A DNA stretch of 64,000 nucleotides from Paraburkholderia phenazinium (GTDB taxonomy: Bacteria; Pseudomonadota; Gammaproteobacteria; Burkholderiales; Burkholderiaceae): contig NZ_FSRM01000001.1 in the NCBI RefSeq assembly GCF_900141745.1, forward strand, positions 2,542,001 to 2,606,000, in the 5' to 3' direction. The stretch's first letter is position 1. Every line of letters begins with the position of its first letter. The notes beneath the pieces are model-generated. The model was given only the letters and a program-made list of their open reading frames with translations. It was not told the origin of the DNA and searched no databases. Of this stretch, positions 1 through 8,812 are shown piece after piece. The position numbers were made by a program, and so were the translations under genes.

Positions 1-240
1 GTGCCGCAGGCCGAGCCGGCCATGCCCGACACCGTCACCAGCGTCGACGGCGAACTGTTCTATACGGACATGACGCCGGGCAACGGTTTTGTCGCCAGCA
101 TCGGCCTCGACTCGGCCAATCCGCTGGCCGGCGCAAGCGACGCCGTCGGGGGCGTCGGTCCGGCGGGGATGACGCCGCCGGATGTGTCGTCGAGCGAAAA
201 GCAGCAGATCATGAACCTGTTCGAATCGAACAAGCCCTGA
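1..240 (+). CDS. C-terminal tail of a protein entering from the left, possibly a class A penicillin-binding protein
   Basis: The frame is open from the left edge to a TGA at 238-240, so only the last 79 codons are visible. The tail is Gly/Pro/Ala-rich with the piece DGELFYTDMTPG, which resembles the end of betaproteobacterial PBP1A proteins (a short beta hairpin after the transpeptidase domain). That match is from memory and no catalytic motif lies in the visible part. A 13-bp hairpin follows at once. The coding call is firm and the family assignment is tentative. Confidence 0.5.
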   Translation: MPQAEPAMPDTVTSVDGELFYTDMTPGNGFVASIGLDSANPLAGASDAVGGVGPAGMTPPDVSSSEKQQIMNLFESNKP

Positions 241-248
241 TGGGGCGG

Positions 249-279
249 GCGAATCCGGGCGCGAGCCGCCCGGATTCGC
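249..279 (+). terminator. 13-bp perfect hairpin after the first gene
   Basis: Positions 249-261 pair perfectly with 267-279 around a 5-nt loop, starting 9 bases after the stop codon. There is no T-run, so this may be a weak terminator or an mRNA 3'-end stabiliser. The rest of 280-567 holds no convincing gene and presumably carries the promoter of the following acyltransferase. Confidence 0.5.
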
Positions 280-567
280 GAGTCTCACGCACGCGCCAAT
301 TTCCCCTTCATCTTCCCCCACCGGGCCGCGCTAATACGTCGTAATGTAATTTCTACCGTGCGATGCCCTGGTCCGGTCAAATCCGGTTTAGTATTCGCGT
401 ACCCAATTTGTAAACTCTCGACTCGCGGAAACGCGTGATCTCCCGTTTTTTTACCAAAGCGCAGCGCGGTACCCGGTTTTGACGCGCGCGCATGCCACTT
501 CGCCCCCTCCGCTCAGGCGTGCCAGGACGAAGTGTTTGCTTCACCGCTCTCAACCGGGATCCCTCTC

Positions 568-1446
568 GTGAAAAGCCGAATACTCATCTTTCTGATGACA
601 GGACTGCTGCGCGTGTTCGCACTCCTGCCATATGGCGTGGTTGCCCGCGTGGGCAACGGACTTGGCGCGCTGCTCTATCGCATTCCGAGCACGCGCCGCC
701 GCGTCGTGCATACCAATCTGAAACTCTGTTTTCCGGACATGAGCGACGAGGAGCGTGAGCGCCTTGCTCGCGCGCACTTTTGCCATGTGATTCGCAGTTA
801 CGTCGAGCGGGGGCCGCAGTGGTTCGGCAACGCGGCGGCGATTTCACGGCTGGTCGAAGTGGAAAGCGCGATCGACCTGGCGGAAGCGCACTCGCGGCCG
901 ACGATTTTCCTCGGTTTTCACTTCGTGGGGATCGAGGCCGGCTGCATGATGTACTCGACACGTCATCCGGTTGCTTCGCTGTACACGCCGATGTCGAACG
1001 TGCTGTTCGATGCGATGGCCAAGCGCCAGCGCGGCCGTTTCGGCACCGAGATGATTCCGCGCAGCGATAGCGTGCGCCGCGCGCTGCGCGTGCTGCGCGA
1101 AGGCAAGCCGGTGATGCTGGCAGCCGACATGGATTTCGGCCTGCGCGACTCGGTGTTCGTGCCGTTCTTCGGGGTGCCGGCGTGTACGTTGACGTCGGTG
1201 TCGCGCCTCGCCAAGGCGGGCAATGCGCGGGTCGTGCCGTTCGTCACCGAGGTATTGCCGGACTACCGTGGCTACAAGCTGACAATCTTCGAAGAACTAA
1301 GCGATTTTCCGTCAGCCGATGCGACCGTCGATGCACGTCGTATCACCGAGTTCCTCGAAACCCAGGTGCGGCGGATTCCGGCCCAATATTACTGGGTACA
1401 CAAGCGTTTCAAGCACCGGCCCGTGGGAGAGCCGGCGGTGTATTGA
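568..1446 (+). CDS. Late lipid A acyltransferase (LpxL/HtrB family)
   Basis: This 292-residue protein should transfer an acyl chain from acyl-ACP to the Kdo-lipid A precursor at the inner face of the inner membrane. An N-terminal hydrophobic segment (ILIFLMTGLLRVFALLP) is followed by the family's HX4D/E catalytic motif, seen as FHFVGIEAG, and by a later DMDFG segment. The length is normal for LpxL/LpxM. I chose the GTG at 568 because the protein then begins right at the membrane anchor; a GTG at 532 is also open. The gene is convergent with the efflux operon, its stop only 3 bases from that of the outer membrane factor gene. Which acyl position it modifies cannot be told. Confidence 0.88.
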   Translation: MKSRILIFLMTGLLRVFALLPYGVVARVGNGLGALLYRIPSTRRRVVHTNLKLCFPDMSDEERERLARAHFCHVIRSYVERGPQWFGNAAAISRLVEVESAIDLAEAHSRPTIFLGFHFVGIEAGCMMYSTRHPVASLYTPMSNVLFDAMAKRQRGRFGTEMIPRSDSVRRALRVLREGKPVMLAADMDFGLRDSVFVPFFGVPACTLTSVSRLAKAGNARVVPFVTEVLPDYRGYKLTIFEELSDFPSADATVDARRITEFLETQVRRIPAQYYWVHKRFKHRPVGEPAVY

Positions 1447-1449
1447 CGC

Positions 1450-3048
1450 TTAGCCTGGCACGGGGCCGGTAGACGGCTGCGAGCCAGAGACTGGCGAGTG
1501 CATTGGCGCTGCCGGAGCCGCAGCAGCGCCTGTGGTTCCTCCAGTCGTGCCAGACGCCCCCGTTGTTGCCGTAGACCCCACCGCGCCCGCCTCATCTACT
1601 GGCGGCGTCCCCATTGCCTGAAACAGCGCCGCGGTATCGGTCAATCGCGCACCGGTATAGCGGATCTCATCGAGCCGCGCGTTGCGAAACTGCTGCTCGC
1701 TCGAGCGTGCAGCCGACACCGGCACGGCGCCCAGACGGTAACGTGCCGCGGTCTCATCCGAAATGCCCTGCGCCGCCCGTGCTGCCACGTTTGAGGCGTC
1801 GAGTGCCTGCGCGTCATGCTCAAGCGCAGCCAGCGTATCGGCGACGTTCTGGAACGCTGTCAGCACCGTCTGCTTGTACTGTTCCGTGGCTGCGTCGTAA
1901 GTCGCCATTGCCGCGCGGCGTTGCGCGAACAGTGCGCCACCGTGGAAGATCGGCTGCGAGAGCGAACCGGCTACGGCCCAGATAGCGCCCGCGCCGGAAA
2001 GCGCCAGCGGCCAGCTAAAGCCGCCTTGTCCCATCGAGGCTGTGAGCGACAGGCTCGGATACATCTGTGCGGTAGCCACTCCCACATCCGCTGCGGCTGC
2101 CTTGACCGCAGCATCGGCGGCCTGGATGTCCGGGCGTGCGCGCAATAGCTCGGACGGCACGACCACCGGCACCTGCTCAGGCACATGCAACTGCACCAGA
2201 TCGAGATCCGGCGGCGCGGCGTCGGGCGTGCGTCCGATCAGCACTGCCAGCGCATGCCGCGTGCTCACCCACTGTTGCTGCAGCTCCGGCAAACTGGCTG
2301 CCAACGATGCCGCGCTCTGTTGCGCATTGAGCATATCTGCATGCGATACCGCGCCGAGCGCATAGCGTCGTGCTGTGTCGCGGGCGTCGTCATTCGCGAG
2401 CGTAATGAGCCGCTGGGTCGTGTCGATCTGCGCATGCAGTGCGGCCGAGGTGATGGCTGCCGTCACGATGTTGGCCGCCAGCGCGCGCCGCGCCGATTCC
2501 AGTTGAAAAACCTGCACGTTCACCCGTGAAGCGAGCGCGGCGTTGGCGAGCCGCGAAGCGCCAAACAGGTCGATCGTGTAGTGCGCCTGCAACTCGCCGA
2601 CGAACGTGTTGTACAGGAACGTGTTCGGCCCGATTTCCGGAATCCCGAGCGCGCGCTGCCGGGCCGGCTGGGCTACGGCATCGACGGTGGGCAGCATCGA
2701 ACTGCCGACCTGCGCACGCAACTGCTCGCGCGCGGCGGTCAGGCTCTTGTCGGTGGCGGCGAGGGTGGGGCTGTTGCGCAGACCCTCGTCGACCAGCGCG
2801 TTCAGGTCGTCCGATTGATACAGACGCCACCACGTCGGCACCGGCTTGGCACCCACTACAAACTGCTGGGTGATGCCCTGAGCGGGCACCGTTTCGGTGA
2901 GCTGCGGCTCGGCCCCGTAGTGGGCTGGCTGCGGCACCGCCGGCGGGTTGCCGTTCGGGCCGAACGAGCAGGCCGCGAGCGCGAGCGCGCTACCGCCTAC
3001 CGCCAGCGTGCGGGCCTGCCTGACACGTTTGAGGACAGAATGAGTCAT
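1450..3048 (-). CDS. Outer membrane factor lipoprotein of an RND efflux system (OprM/NodT family)
   Basis: Third gene of the efflux operon. It encodes the trimeric TolC-like outer membrane channel. An N-terminal lipobox (ALALAACS) predicts lipid attachment at Cys. The body shows the duplicated alpha-helical repeat typical of OprM-like proteins and a Gly/Thr/Ala-rich tail. I chose ATG 3048, which has GGGA 8 bases upstream; the in-frame TTG at 3054 overlaps the pump gene's stop but is too close to that site. Family length is about 480-530 residues and this one has 532. It should form the exit duct for the adjacent pump. Confidence 0.93.
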   Translation of the reverse strand: MTHSVLKRVRQARTLAVGGSALALAACSFGPNGNPPAVPQPAHYGAEPQLTETVPAQGITQQFVVGAKPVPTWWRLYQSDDLNALVDEGLRNSPTLAATDKSLTAAREQLRAQVGSSMLPTVDAVAQPARQRALGIPEIGPNTFLYNTFVGELQAHYTIDLFGASRLANAALASRVNVQVFQLESARRALAANIVTAAITSAALHAQIDTTQRLITLANDDARDTARRYALGAVSHADMLNAQQSAASLAASLPELQQQWVSTRHALAVLIGRTPDAAPPDLDLVQLHVPEQVPVVVPSELLRARPDIQAADAAVKAAAADVGVATAQMYPSLSLTASMGQGGFSWPLALSGAGAIWAVAGSLSQPIFHGGALFAQRRAAMATYDAATEQYKQTVLTAFQNVADTLAALEHDAQALDASNVAARAAQGISDETAARYRLGAVPVSAARSSEQQFRNARLDEIRYTGARLTDTAALFQAMGTPPVDEAGAVGSTATTGASGTTGGTTGAAAAPAAPMHSPVSGSQPSTGPVPG

Positions 3049-3050
3049 GG

Positions 3051-6000
3051 TCAATTTCCCGAATGCGACGCTTGCGTCGAGGCGGCCGGCGGCTCGCGTT
3101 CATCGCCGCGCACTCTGAACGAGGTTGCGTAGAGCGCGGGCAGATAGAACAGCGTCAGCACGGTGGCGCTCGTGATGCCGCCCATCAGCGCGGTGGCCAT
3201 CGGTCCGAAGAAGTTCGAACTCAGCAACGGAATCAGCGCCAGCACGGCTGCTGCCGCAGTCAGCGTAATGGGCCGGAAACGCCGCACGGTTGCACCGACG
3301 ATCGCATCGAAGCGTTTGTGACCTGCGGCGATGTCCTGCTCGATCTGATCGACCAGAATCACCGAGTTGCGCATGATGATGCCGAACATCGCGATCACCC
3401 CGAGCATCGCCACGAAGCCGAACGGCTGACCGAACAGCAACAAGGTGGCGACCACGCCGATCAGGCCGAGCGGGGCGGTCAGCACCACCATCAGCACGCG
3501 AGCGAAACTTTGCAGCTGGATCATCAGCAGCGTCAGCACGGCGATGATCATGATCGGCATTTGCGCGTTGATCGAGGTCTGGCCTTTCTCGCTTTCCTCC
3601 ACCGAGCCGCCCAGTTCGATACGGTAGCCGACCGGCAGCGTCGAGCGGATCTGGCTCAGCGCCTTGTCGACACTATTGGTCACGTCGATGCCTTGCGCGT
3701 TGCCGATGACGTCCGATTGCACCGTGATGGTCGGCTGGCGGTCGCGTTCCCAGATCACGCCGTACTCGAGGTCGTAGCGCATATGACCGAGCGTACCGAG
3801 CGGCACCGGACCATTGGGCGTGGGCATCGCCAGCGTGACGAGCTGCGCCGGATCCACGCGCTCCGTCTTCGGCGCACGCAGATCGACGCTGATCAGCTTG
3901 TCGCGTTCACGGTACTGCGTGACCGTATAGCCGGACAGCGTCATGGCGAGGAAGCTCGACACGTCGTCCGAAGTGACGCCCAACTCACGCGCCTTCTTCT
4001 GGTCGATCTCGAAGCGCACCGAGCGCTCGGCCGGCTCGTCCCAGTCGAACTGGACGTTGGTCGTGCGATGGTCGTCGCGCATCGTCGTGGCGACGCGTTC
4101 GGCGATCGAGCGCACCGTGGCGATGTCGTCGCCGCTCACGCGAAACTGCACCGGATAGCCGACCGGCGGCCCGTTTTCGAGGCGCGACAGGCGCGTACGG
4201 ATAGCCGGGAACTGGTTGCGCAACTCCGGCTCCAGCCATTGCGCGAGTTTCTCACGGTCCTTGACCGACTTCGCGGTGATTACGAACTGTGCGAAATTTG
4301 GCTGCTGCAATTGCTGATCGAGCGGCAGATAGAAACGCGGCGCACCGCTGCCGACGAAGTCCACCGAATGATCGATCTCCGGACGGCCCTCGATCGCTTT
4401 CTCGAGCCGCTGTGCCTGGCGCAGGGTGGCCTCGAAGGAAGCGCCTTCAGGCAGGCGGACGTCGACCAGCAACTCGGGGCGATCCGAACTCGGGAAGAAC
4501 TGTTGCGGGACGAGCGTAAAACCAAACAGCGAGACCACGAACAGCGCAACAGTGATCGTCAGCACGACGAAGCGCCGCTCGATGCACCAGCCAATCCAGC
4601 CGCGCAGGCGCTTGTAGAAGCGGGTGTCGTAGATGTCGTGTTCGTAGTCGTGCGCTTCGTGTGCCTGACGTTTGCGCTCCGGCAGCATGTGATAGCCGAG
4701 CATGGGGATCAGCACCACGGCGGCGAGCCACGACGCGATCAAGGCAATCGCCGACACTTCGAAGATCGACCGCGTGTATTCGCCGGTGCTCGATTTGGCC
4801 AGCGCGATCGGCAGGAAGCCGGACACGGTGACGAGTGTGCCGGTCAGCATCGGAAACGCAGTACTGGTATAAGCAAACGCAGCGGAACGGGCGCGGCTCC
4901 AGCCCTGTTCGAGCTTCACCGACATCATCTCCACGGAGATGATCGCGTCGTCGACCAGCAAGCCGAGCGCCAGCACAAGCGTGCCGAGCGAGACCTTGTG
5001 CAAGCCGATATCGAACAGATACATGCACAGCGCCGTGACCGCGAGCACGATCGGAATCGAGATCACAACTACCATGCCGGTGCGCACGCCCAGCGAGACG
5101 AGACTCACCACCAGCACGATCGCAATCGCCTCGGCAACCGCCTCCAGAAAGTCGTCCACCGATTTCGCCACCGCATTCGGCATGCTCGACACTTCGACGA
5201 GCTTGAGCCCGGCCGGCAGATAGGAGCGCAGGGTAGCGGACTGTTTGTCGAGCGCCTTGCCGAGCTGGATGACGTCGCCGCCCGGTTGCATCGTCACGCC
5301 GATGCCGAGCACGGCCTTGCCGCCGTACCGCATCTGCGTGGATACGGGATCGTCGTAGCCGCGTTTGATCGTCGCGATGTCGCCGAGGCGGAACGAGCGG
5401 TTGTTGATGCGGATCAGCGTATCGGCGAGGGCGTTGACGTCCTTGAACTGGCCGGTGGGGCGCACGAAGACGCGATCATCCAGCGTGGTCAGCGTGCCGG
5501 CCGGCGAGACGCTGTTCTGCGAGTTGATGGCCTGCGCGATCTGCTGGGGCGACACGTTCAGACGCGTCAACTGCGTGTTGGCGATCTCGATGTAGACGTG
5601 CTGGTTAGGATCGCCAAAATAATCGACCTTGGCGACGCCCGGCACGCGTAGCAGCACCGTGCGCAATTCGTCCGCATAGTCGTGCAGTTGTGCAGCGGAG
5701 AAACCGTCGCCTTCGAGCGTGTAGATGTTGGTGTAGACGTCGCCGAATTCGTCGTTAAAAAACGGCCCTTGAATGCCTTGCGGCAGCGTGGCGGCGATGT
5801 CACCGACTTTCTTGCGCACCTGGTACCACGTTTCCGGCACATCCTTGACAGGCGCCGAGTCCTTCATTGAGAAGAACATCAGCGATTCGCCAGGGCGCGA
5901 ATAGCTGCGCACGAAGTCGATATACGGCGTGTCCTGCAGCTTGCGGCCGATGCGGTCGGTAACCTCCTCCTGCACCTGGCGCGCGGTTGCGCCCGGCCAG

Positions 6001-6182
6001 AAGGTCTGGATCACCATCACGCGGAACGTGAACGGCGGGTCTTCCGATTGCGCGAGCTTCGTATAGGCGAGGATCCCGAAAGCGGTCGCGAGCGCGATCA
6101 GGAATACGACGAGCGCCTGATGACGCAGCGCCCACGCGGACAGGTTGAAGCGTCCCTCTTCATGTTCATGTGGAGTACTCAT
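3051..6182 (-). CDS. RND efflux pump inner membrane transporter
   Basis: A 1043-residue proton-driven multidrug transporter of the HAE/AcrB superfamily. The N-terminal helix (ALVVFLIALATAFGILAY) is followed by a large periplasmic loop, a TM block containing GLLVDDAIISVEMM with the paired Asp residues of the proton relay, and a second, duplicated half. Its start overlaps the adaptor gene's stop by 4 bases (ATGA), and its own stop abuts the channel gene, so the three are translationally coupled. The substrate cannot be read from sequence. Long open frames on the opposite strand are GC shadows. Confidence 0.96.
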   Translation of the reverse strand: MSTPHEHEEGRFNLSAWALRHQALVVFLIALATAFGILAYTKLAQSEDPPFTFRVMVIQTFWPGATARQVQEEVTDRIGRKLQDTPYIDFVRSYSRPGESLMFFSMKDSAPVKDVPETWYQVRKKVGDIAATLPQGIQGPFFNDEFGDVYTNIYTLEGDGFSAAQLHDYADELRTVLLRVPGVAKVDYFGDPNQHVYIEIANTQLTRLNVSPQQIAQAINSQNSVSPAGTLTTLDDRVFVRPTGQFKDVNALADTLIRINNRSFRLGDIATIKRGYDDPVSTQMRYGGKAVLGIGVTMQPGGDVIQLGKALDKQSATLRSYLPAGLKLVEVSSMPNAVAKSVDDFLEAVAEAIAIVLVVSLVSLGVRTGMVVVISIPIVLAVTALCMYLFDIGLHKVSLGTLVLALGLLVDDAIISVEMMSVKLEQGWSRARSAAFAYTSTAFPMLTGTLVTVSGFLPIALAKSSTGEYTRSIFEVSAIALIASWLAAVVLIPMLGYHMLPERKRQAHEAHDYEHDIYDTRFYKRLRGWIGWCIERRFVVLTITVALFVVSLFGFTLVPQQFFPSSDRPELLVDVRLPEGASFEATLRQAQRLEKAIEGRPEIDHSVDFVGSGAPRFYLPLDQQLQQPNFAQFVITAKSVKDREKLAQWLEPELRNQFPAIRTRLSRLENGPPVGYPVQFRVSGDDIATVRSIAERVATTMRDDHRTTNVQFDWDEPAERSVRFEIDQKKARELGVTSDDVSSFLAMTLSGYTVTQYRERDKLISVDLRAPKTERVDPAQLVTLAMPTPNGPVPLGTLGHMRYDLEYGVIWERDRQPTITVQSDVIGNAQGIDVTNSVDKALSQIRSTLPVGYRIELGGSVEESEKGQTSINAQMPIMIIAVLTLLMIQLQSFARVLMVVLTAPLGLIGVVATLLLFGQPFGFVAMLGVIAMFGIIMRNSVILVDQIEQDIAAGHKRFDAIVGATVRRFRPITLTAAAAVLALIPLLSSNFFGPMATALMGGITSATVLTLFYLPALYATSFRVRGDEREPPAASTQASHSGN

Positions 6183-7375
6183 GAAGCGAAGTCCTCGGGA
6201 TGCAGCGGGGCGATCGGATGAACCGTCTCGCCAGCTGTGACCGTGTGGACACCTTGCAGCACGACACGTTCGCCGTCTTTCAGGCCGCCGGAAATGGCGA
6301 CGGTGCGCTCGTCATAGCGCGTTACCTGCACGCGGCGCAGTTCCAGCACGTTGGTGCCTTCATGCACGACCCACACGGCAGGCGCCGTGCCGTCGTGGAA
6401 CAGCGCAGTGGCGGGCAGTATGAACGAAGTTGCGGGCTGGGTCGCGGTATTGCCCGAAGTGAGTGCGACGTCGGCGGTCATACCAAGTCGCACATCCGGG
6501 CCGGGATCGAGCAGCGTGAGATTCGCACGATACGTGCGGCTTTGCGGATCGGCGGCAGGCGATAGCTCGCGCACGCGGGCGCTGAAGCTGCGCCCCGGCA
6601 GTGCGGACATGGTGACCTTGGCGGTCTGGCCAACCGCGAGCGCCGCGAGCGTGCTTTCCGGCACATCGACGACCACGTCGATATCGCCGCTCCACGCGAG
6701 GTTGTAGACGGCTTGTCCGGCCGACACATTCTGTCCGGTCTGCGCCTGTTCGGCGGTAATGACGCCGGCGTGATCGGCGAGCAGGTCGGTGTATTGCAAC
6801 TGGTTCTTCTGCAGCGCCGTTTGCTGCGCCGCCTGGTCGCGTTGGGACAACGCCGAGGCATACGCGTTGGTGGTCTGCTCCAGTTGCGCCGCCGAGATCA
6901 GGTTCTCGCGCGCCTGCGCCTGGTCGCGGTCCAGTTGCTGCTTCGCGTAGACGAGGCTGTGTTGTGCCGCATCGAGTTGCGCCTGCGCGCTGGCTTCGCT
7001 CTTTTGCGCGTCGGCCGGGTCGAGCCGGGCCACAACTTCGCCGACCTTCACGGTATCGCCAAGACGCACATGCCGCTCGATGATCTTGCCGGCAATCCGG
7101 AACGACAGCGGCGTCGAGTAACGAGCCTGTACTTCGCCGGGCAACGAGGCTGACAGCGAACTGCCATCGGCATGAACCGCGAGCGCGACTACGGGACGCG
7201 GTGCGGGCGCGGCCGCCTGCTTCTGGCCGCAGGCGCCGAGCAGCAGAAGGCCGGCGAGTGCGAGCGCGGATGCCGCGCGGCGCGGTGTGGACAAAGGGGA
7301 CAAGAGAGACAAACGGCGACGCGGATGACTGCGCTTGCGCATCGAATGTGATGCGCGACCACTGGGACGATTCAC
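6179..7375 (-). CDS. Periplasmic adaptor (membrane fusion) lipoprotein of the RND pump
   Basis: First gene of the pump operon, 398 residues. It bridges the inner membrane pump and the outer membrane channel. A basic N-terminus precedes a lipobox (LLLLGACG); then come a lipoyl-like half (GKIIERHVRLGDTVKVGE), an alpha-helical hairpin rich in Gln/Ala, and the matching lipoyl and beta-barrel half. I chose GTG 7375 because GGGG lies 5 bases upstream; an in-frame ATG at 7342 lacks a ribosome site. The promoter must lie in the 181-base gap to the divergent TetR gene, so repression by that neighbour is very likely. Confidence 0.92.
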   Translation of the reverse strand: MNRPSGRASHSMRKRSHPRRRLSLLSPLSTPRRAASALALAGLLLLGACGQKQAAAPAPRPVVALAVHADGSSLSASLPGEVQARYSTPLSFRIAGKIIERHVRLGDTVKVGEVVARLDPADAQKSEASAQAQLDAAQHSLVYAKQQLDRDQAQARENLISAAQLEQTTNAYASALSQRDQAAQQTALQKNQLQYTDLLADHAGVITAEQAQTGQNVSAGQAVYNLAWSGDIDVVVDVPESTLAALAVGQTAKVTMSALPGRSFSARVRELSPAADPQSRTYRANLTLLDPGPDVRLGMTADVALTSGNTATQPATSFILPATALFHDGTAPAVWVVHEGTNVLELRRVQVTRYDERTVAISGGLKDGERVVLQGVHTVTAGETVHPIAPLHPEDFAS

Positions 7376-7486
7376 AATTACCCCAATCAGAAGACAGCGA
7401 ACGAACAGAACAAGCCAGACGGCTGGTCAACGAAGGCACGTTTGAAACAGAGCGTGCAATAGACTGTTGCTTCAGATGATGAACTG

Positions 7487-7514
7487 CATTCTAATACATA
7501 CCTGTATCTGAATG
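7487..7514. promoter_or_regulatory. Candidate TetR operator between efflux operon and repressor gene
   Basis: A 28-bp imperfect palindrome with outer arms CATTC / GAATG and a perfect core ATACATACCTGTAT; 10 of 14 arm positions pair. It lies in the divergent promoter region, 43 bases before the repressor start. The TACAT...TGTA-type arms resemble AcrR-like operators. Binding by the adjacent TetR protein is inferred. Confidence 0.7.
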
Positions 7515-7556
7515 TGAAGCCGTATGTGAATTCTTTCCGGTGATAAACTATTCAGC

Positions 7557-8180
7557 ATGAAACGCCAACGCCTCACACGCGAGCAGAGCAAAGACCAGAC
7601 GCGCCAGCGGCTGCTCGATGCCGCGCAAGCTATTTTTATGAAGAAAGGGTTCGTCGCGACGAGTGTAGAAGACATCGCGGAGGCGGCCGGCTATACGCGC
7701 GGAGCGTTCTATTCGAACTTCAGCAGCAAGCCCGAACTGTTCCTCGAACTGCTCAGGCGCGACCATGAGGAGATGCAGGCGCAACTGGAGAGCATCTTCG
7801 AGGAAGGGGCGACGCGCGAGACCATGGAGGCGCAGGTGCTGGCGTACTACAGCAACCTGCCGCACGACAACAAATGCTTCCTGCTATGGATGGAGGCCAA
7901 GCTCGTGGCCGCGCGCGATAGCCGCTTCCGGGCGAAATTCAACGCATTCATGCATGAGAAGCGCGAGCATATGAGCGAATACATTCGCGCATTTTCGGCG
8001 CGTGCAGGCACGCCGTTGCTGTTGCCGGCGGAAACGTTGGCGATAGGACTGATGGGGCTGTGCGAAGGCGTGCAGTTCCTGAGCACGATCGATCCGCAGA
8101 ACATTTCTGCGGATGCAGCCGAGGCGGTACTGGCGGGATTCTTTGCGCGCGTCGTATTCGGGCGCGATGCGGCAGGCTGA
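7557..8180 (+). CDS. TetR family regulator, likely repressor of the RND operon
   Basis: A 207-residue protein with an N-terminal TetR helix-turn-helix (TSVEDIAEAAGYTRGAFYSN, residues about 40-60) and a variable ligand-binding C-terminal half. Divergent orientation to an RND operon with a palindrome in between is the standard local-repressor arrangement. The ligand is unknown. A short minus-strand gene ends 5 bases after its stop. Confidence 0.92.
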   Translation: MKRQRLTREQSKDQTRQRLLDAAQAIFMKKGFVATSVEDIAEAAGYTRGAFYSNFSSKPELFLELLRRDHEEMQAQLESIFEEGATRETMEAQVLAYYSNLPHDNKCFLLWMEAKLVAARDSRFRAKFNAFMHEKREHMSEYIRAFSARAGTPLLLPAETLAIGLMGLCEGVQFLSTIDPQNISADAAEAVLAGFFARVVFGRDAAG

Positions 8181-8185
8181 GTGGG

Positions 8186-8398
8186 TCAGTCCACCGGGAA
8201 GTTCGCGCAGGCGTCGGTCACGGGCGACGCGCAGACGAACGAATACTCGCCGCTCCATTGCAGCGCGGTTTTACCCGCATGCAGGACCTGGCGGACGTCG
8301 GGATCCGTTTCGTAGGCGATGAAGGCAGAGCAGGCGACTGCGGACAAAACGACCAACGAAAACGCGATCTTTTCAAAAATCTGGAAACGGTATGGCAT
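8186..8398 (-). CDS. Small hypothetical membrane-anchored or secreted protein
   Basis: Seventy residues. An N-terminal hydrophobic segment (IAFSLVVLSAVACSAFIAY) could be an uncleaved anchor or signal peptide. Four Cys residues lie in the hydrophobic segment and the tail (VCASPVTDAC). A good ribosome site (AAGGAAG) stands 8 bases before the ATG, which supports it as a real gene. Convergent with the TetR gene. No function recognised. Confidence 0.65.
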   Translation of the reverse strand: MPYRFQIFEKIAFSLVVLSAVACSAFIAYETDPDVRQVLHAGKTALQWSGEYSFVCASPVTDACANFPVD

Positions 8399-8812
8399 GG
8401 CGATATCTTCCTTTTCGCCCGTAATGATACCTCAACCTAGGGTTTTCACCTAGTCCGGCGTACGCCAAAATGCCTTCCCCTGGCACGTATTTTCCCGTGC
8501 CACGTTATTTGCCCCCGCTGCCGCCTTTGCGCTTCGAACAGCGCGCAACTCCGTTTAATTTCCTGCGCATCATTTACCTGACCGTTTTGTCATGTTCACG
8601 ACAGGGTTGGGCCATGAGTGGTCGATACAATCAAACCCGTAGGGCAAGCCTTGGTGCGAGCGACTGGCGGCGTGGGAAACCACGCACGAGGTCCGCCGTC
8701 GAGGTGCGATGTCACCCGCTGGTAGTCATTGGCTTGCGCAGTCGCCGACGCTCCGTTTTTACGCCGCGTCGGTGTTCGTTGGCTTGGCTTTAACCGCGGC
8801 AGGAGTGGCCCC
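8399..8812. other. Intergenic region with a foldable element
   Basis: No convincing gene in 414 bases. The left part should hold the promoter of the small minus-strand gene. The right part contains the structured element listed separately and the leader of the LysR gene, whose ribosome site AGGAG is at 8801-8805. Confidence 0.6.
8644..8737 (+). ncRNA. Candidate structured RNA of unknown class upstream of the LysR gene
   Basis: Nested complementary arms can be read directly: GCAAGCC (8644-8650) with GGCTTGC (8731-8737); CGAC-T-GGCGG (8661-8670) with CCGCC-GTCG (8693-8701); and inside it CGTGG/CCACG (8671-8675 and 8680-8684) closed by a GAAA tetraloop. The first half (ACTGGCGG, then a CGTGG hairpin) recalls the start of ZTP/pfl riboswitches, but the conserved CTGGGC end of that class is missing. 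It could be a leader element or a small RNA. The strand is assumed from the downstream gene. Confidence 0.35.

Noticed and set aside
3063..5651. 862-codon plus-strand frame opposite the RND pump gene
   Set aside because: It is a GC shadow of the intact pump gene. The product is a His/Arg/Asp-rich string with no domain.
8644..8737. Confident ZTP riboswitch call
   Set aside because: Only the first half resembles the class; the conserved CTGGGC-containing end is missing, and a LysR gene is not a usual target.
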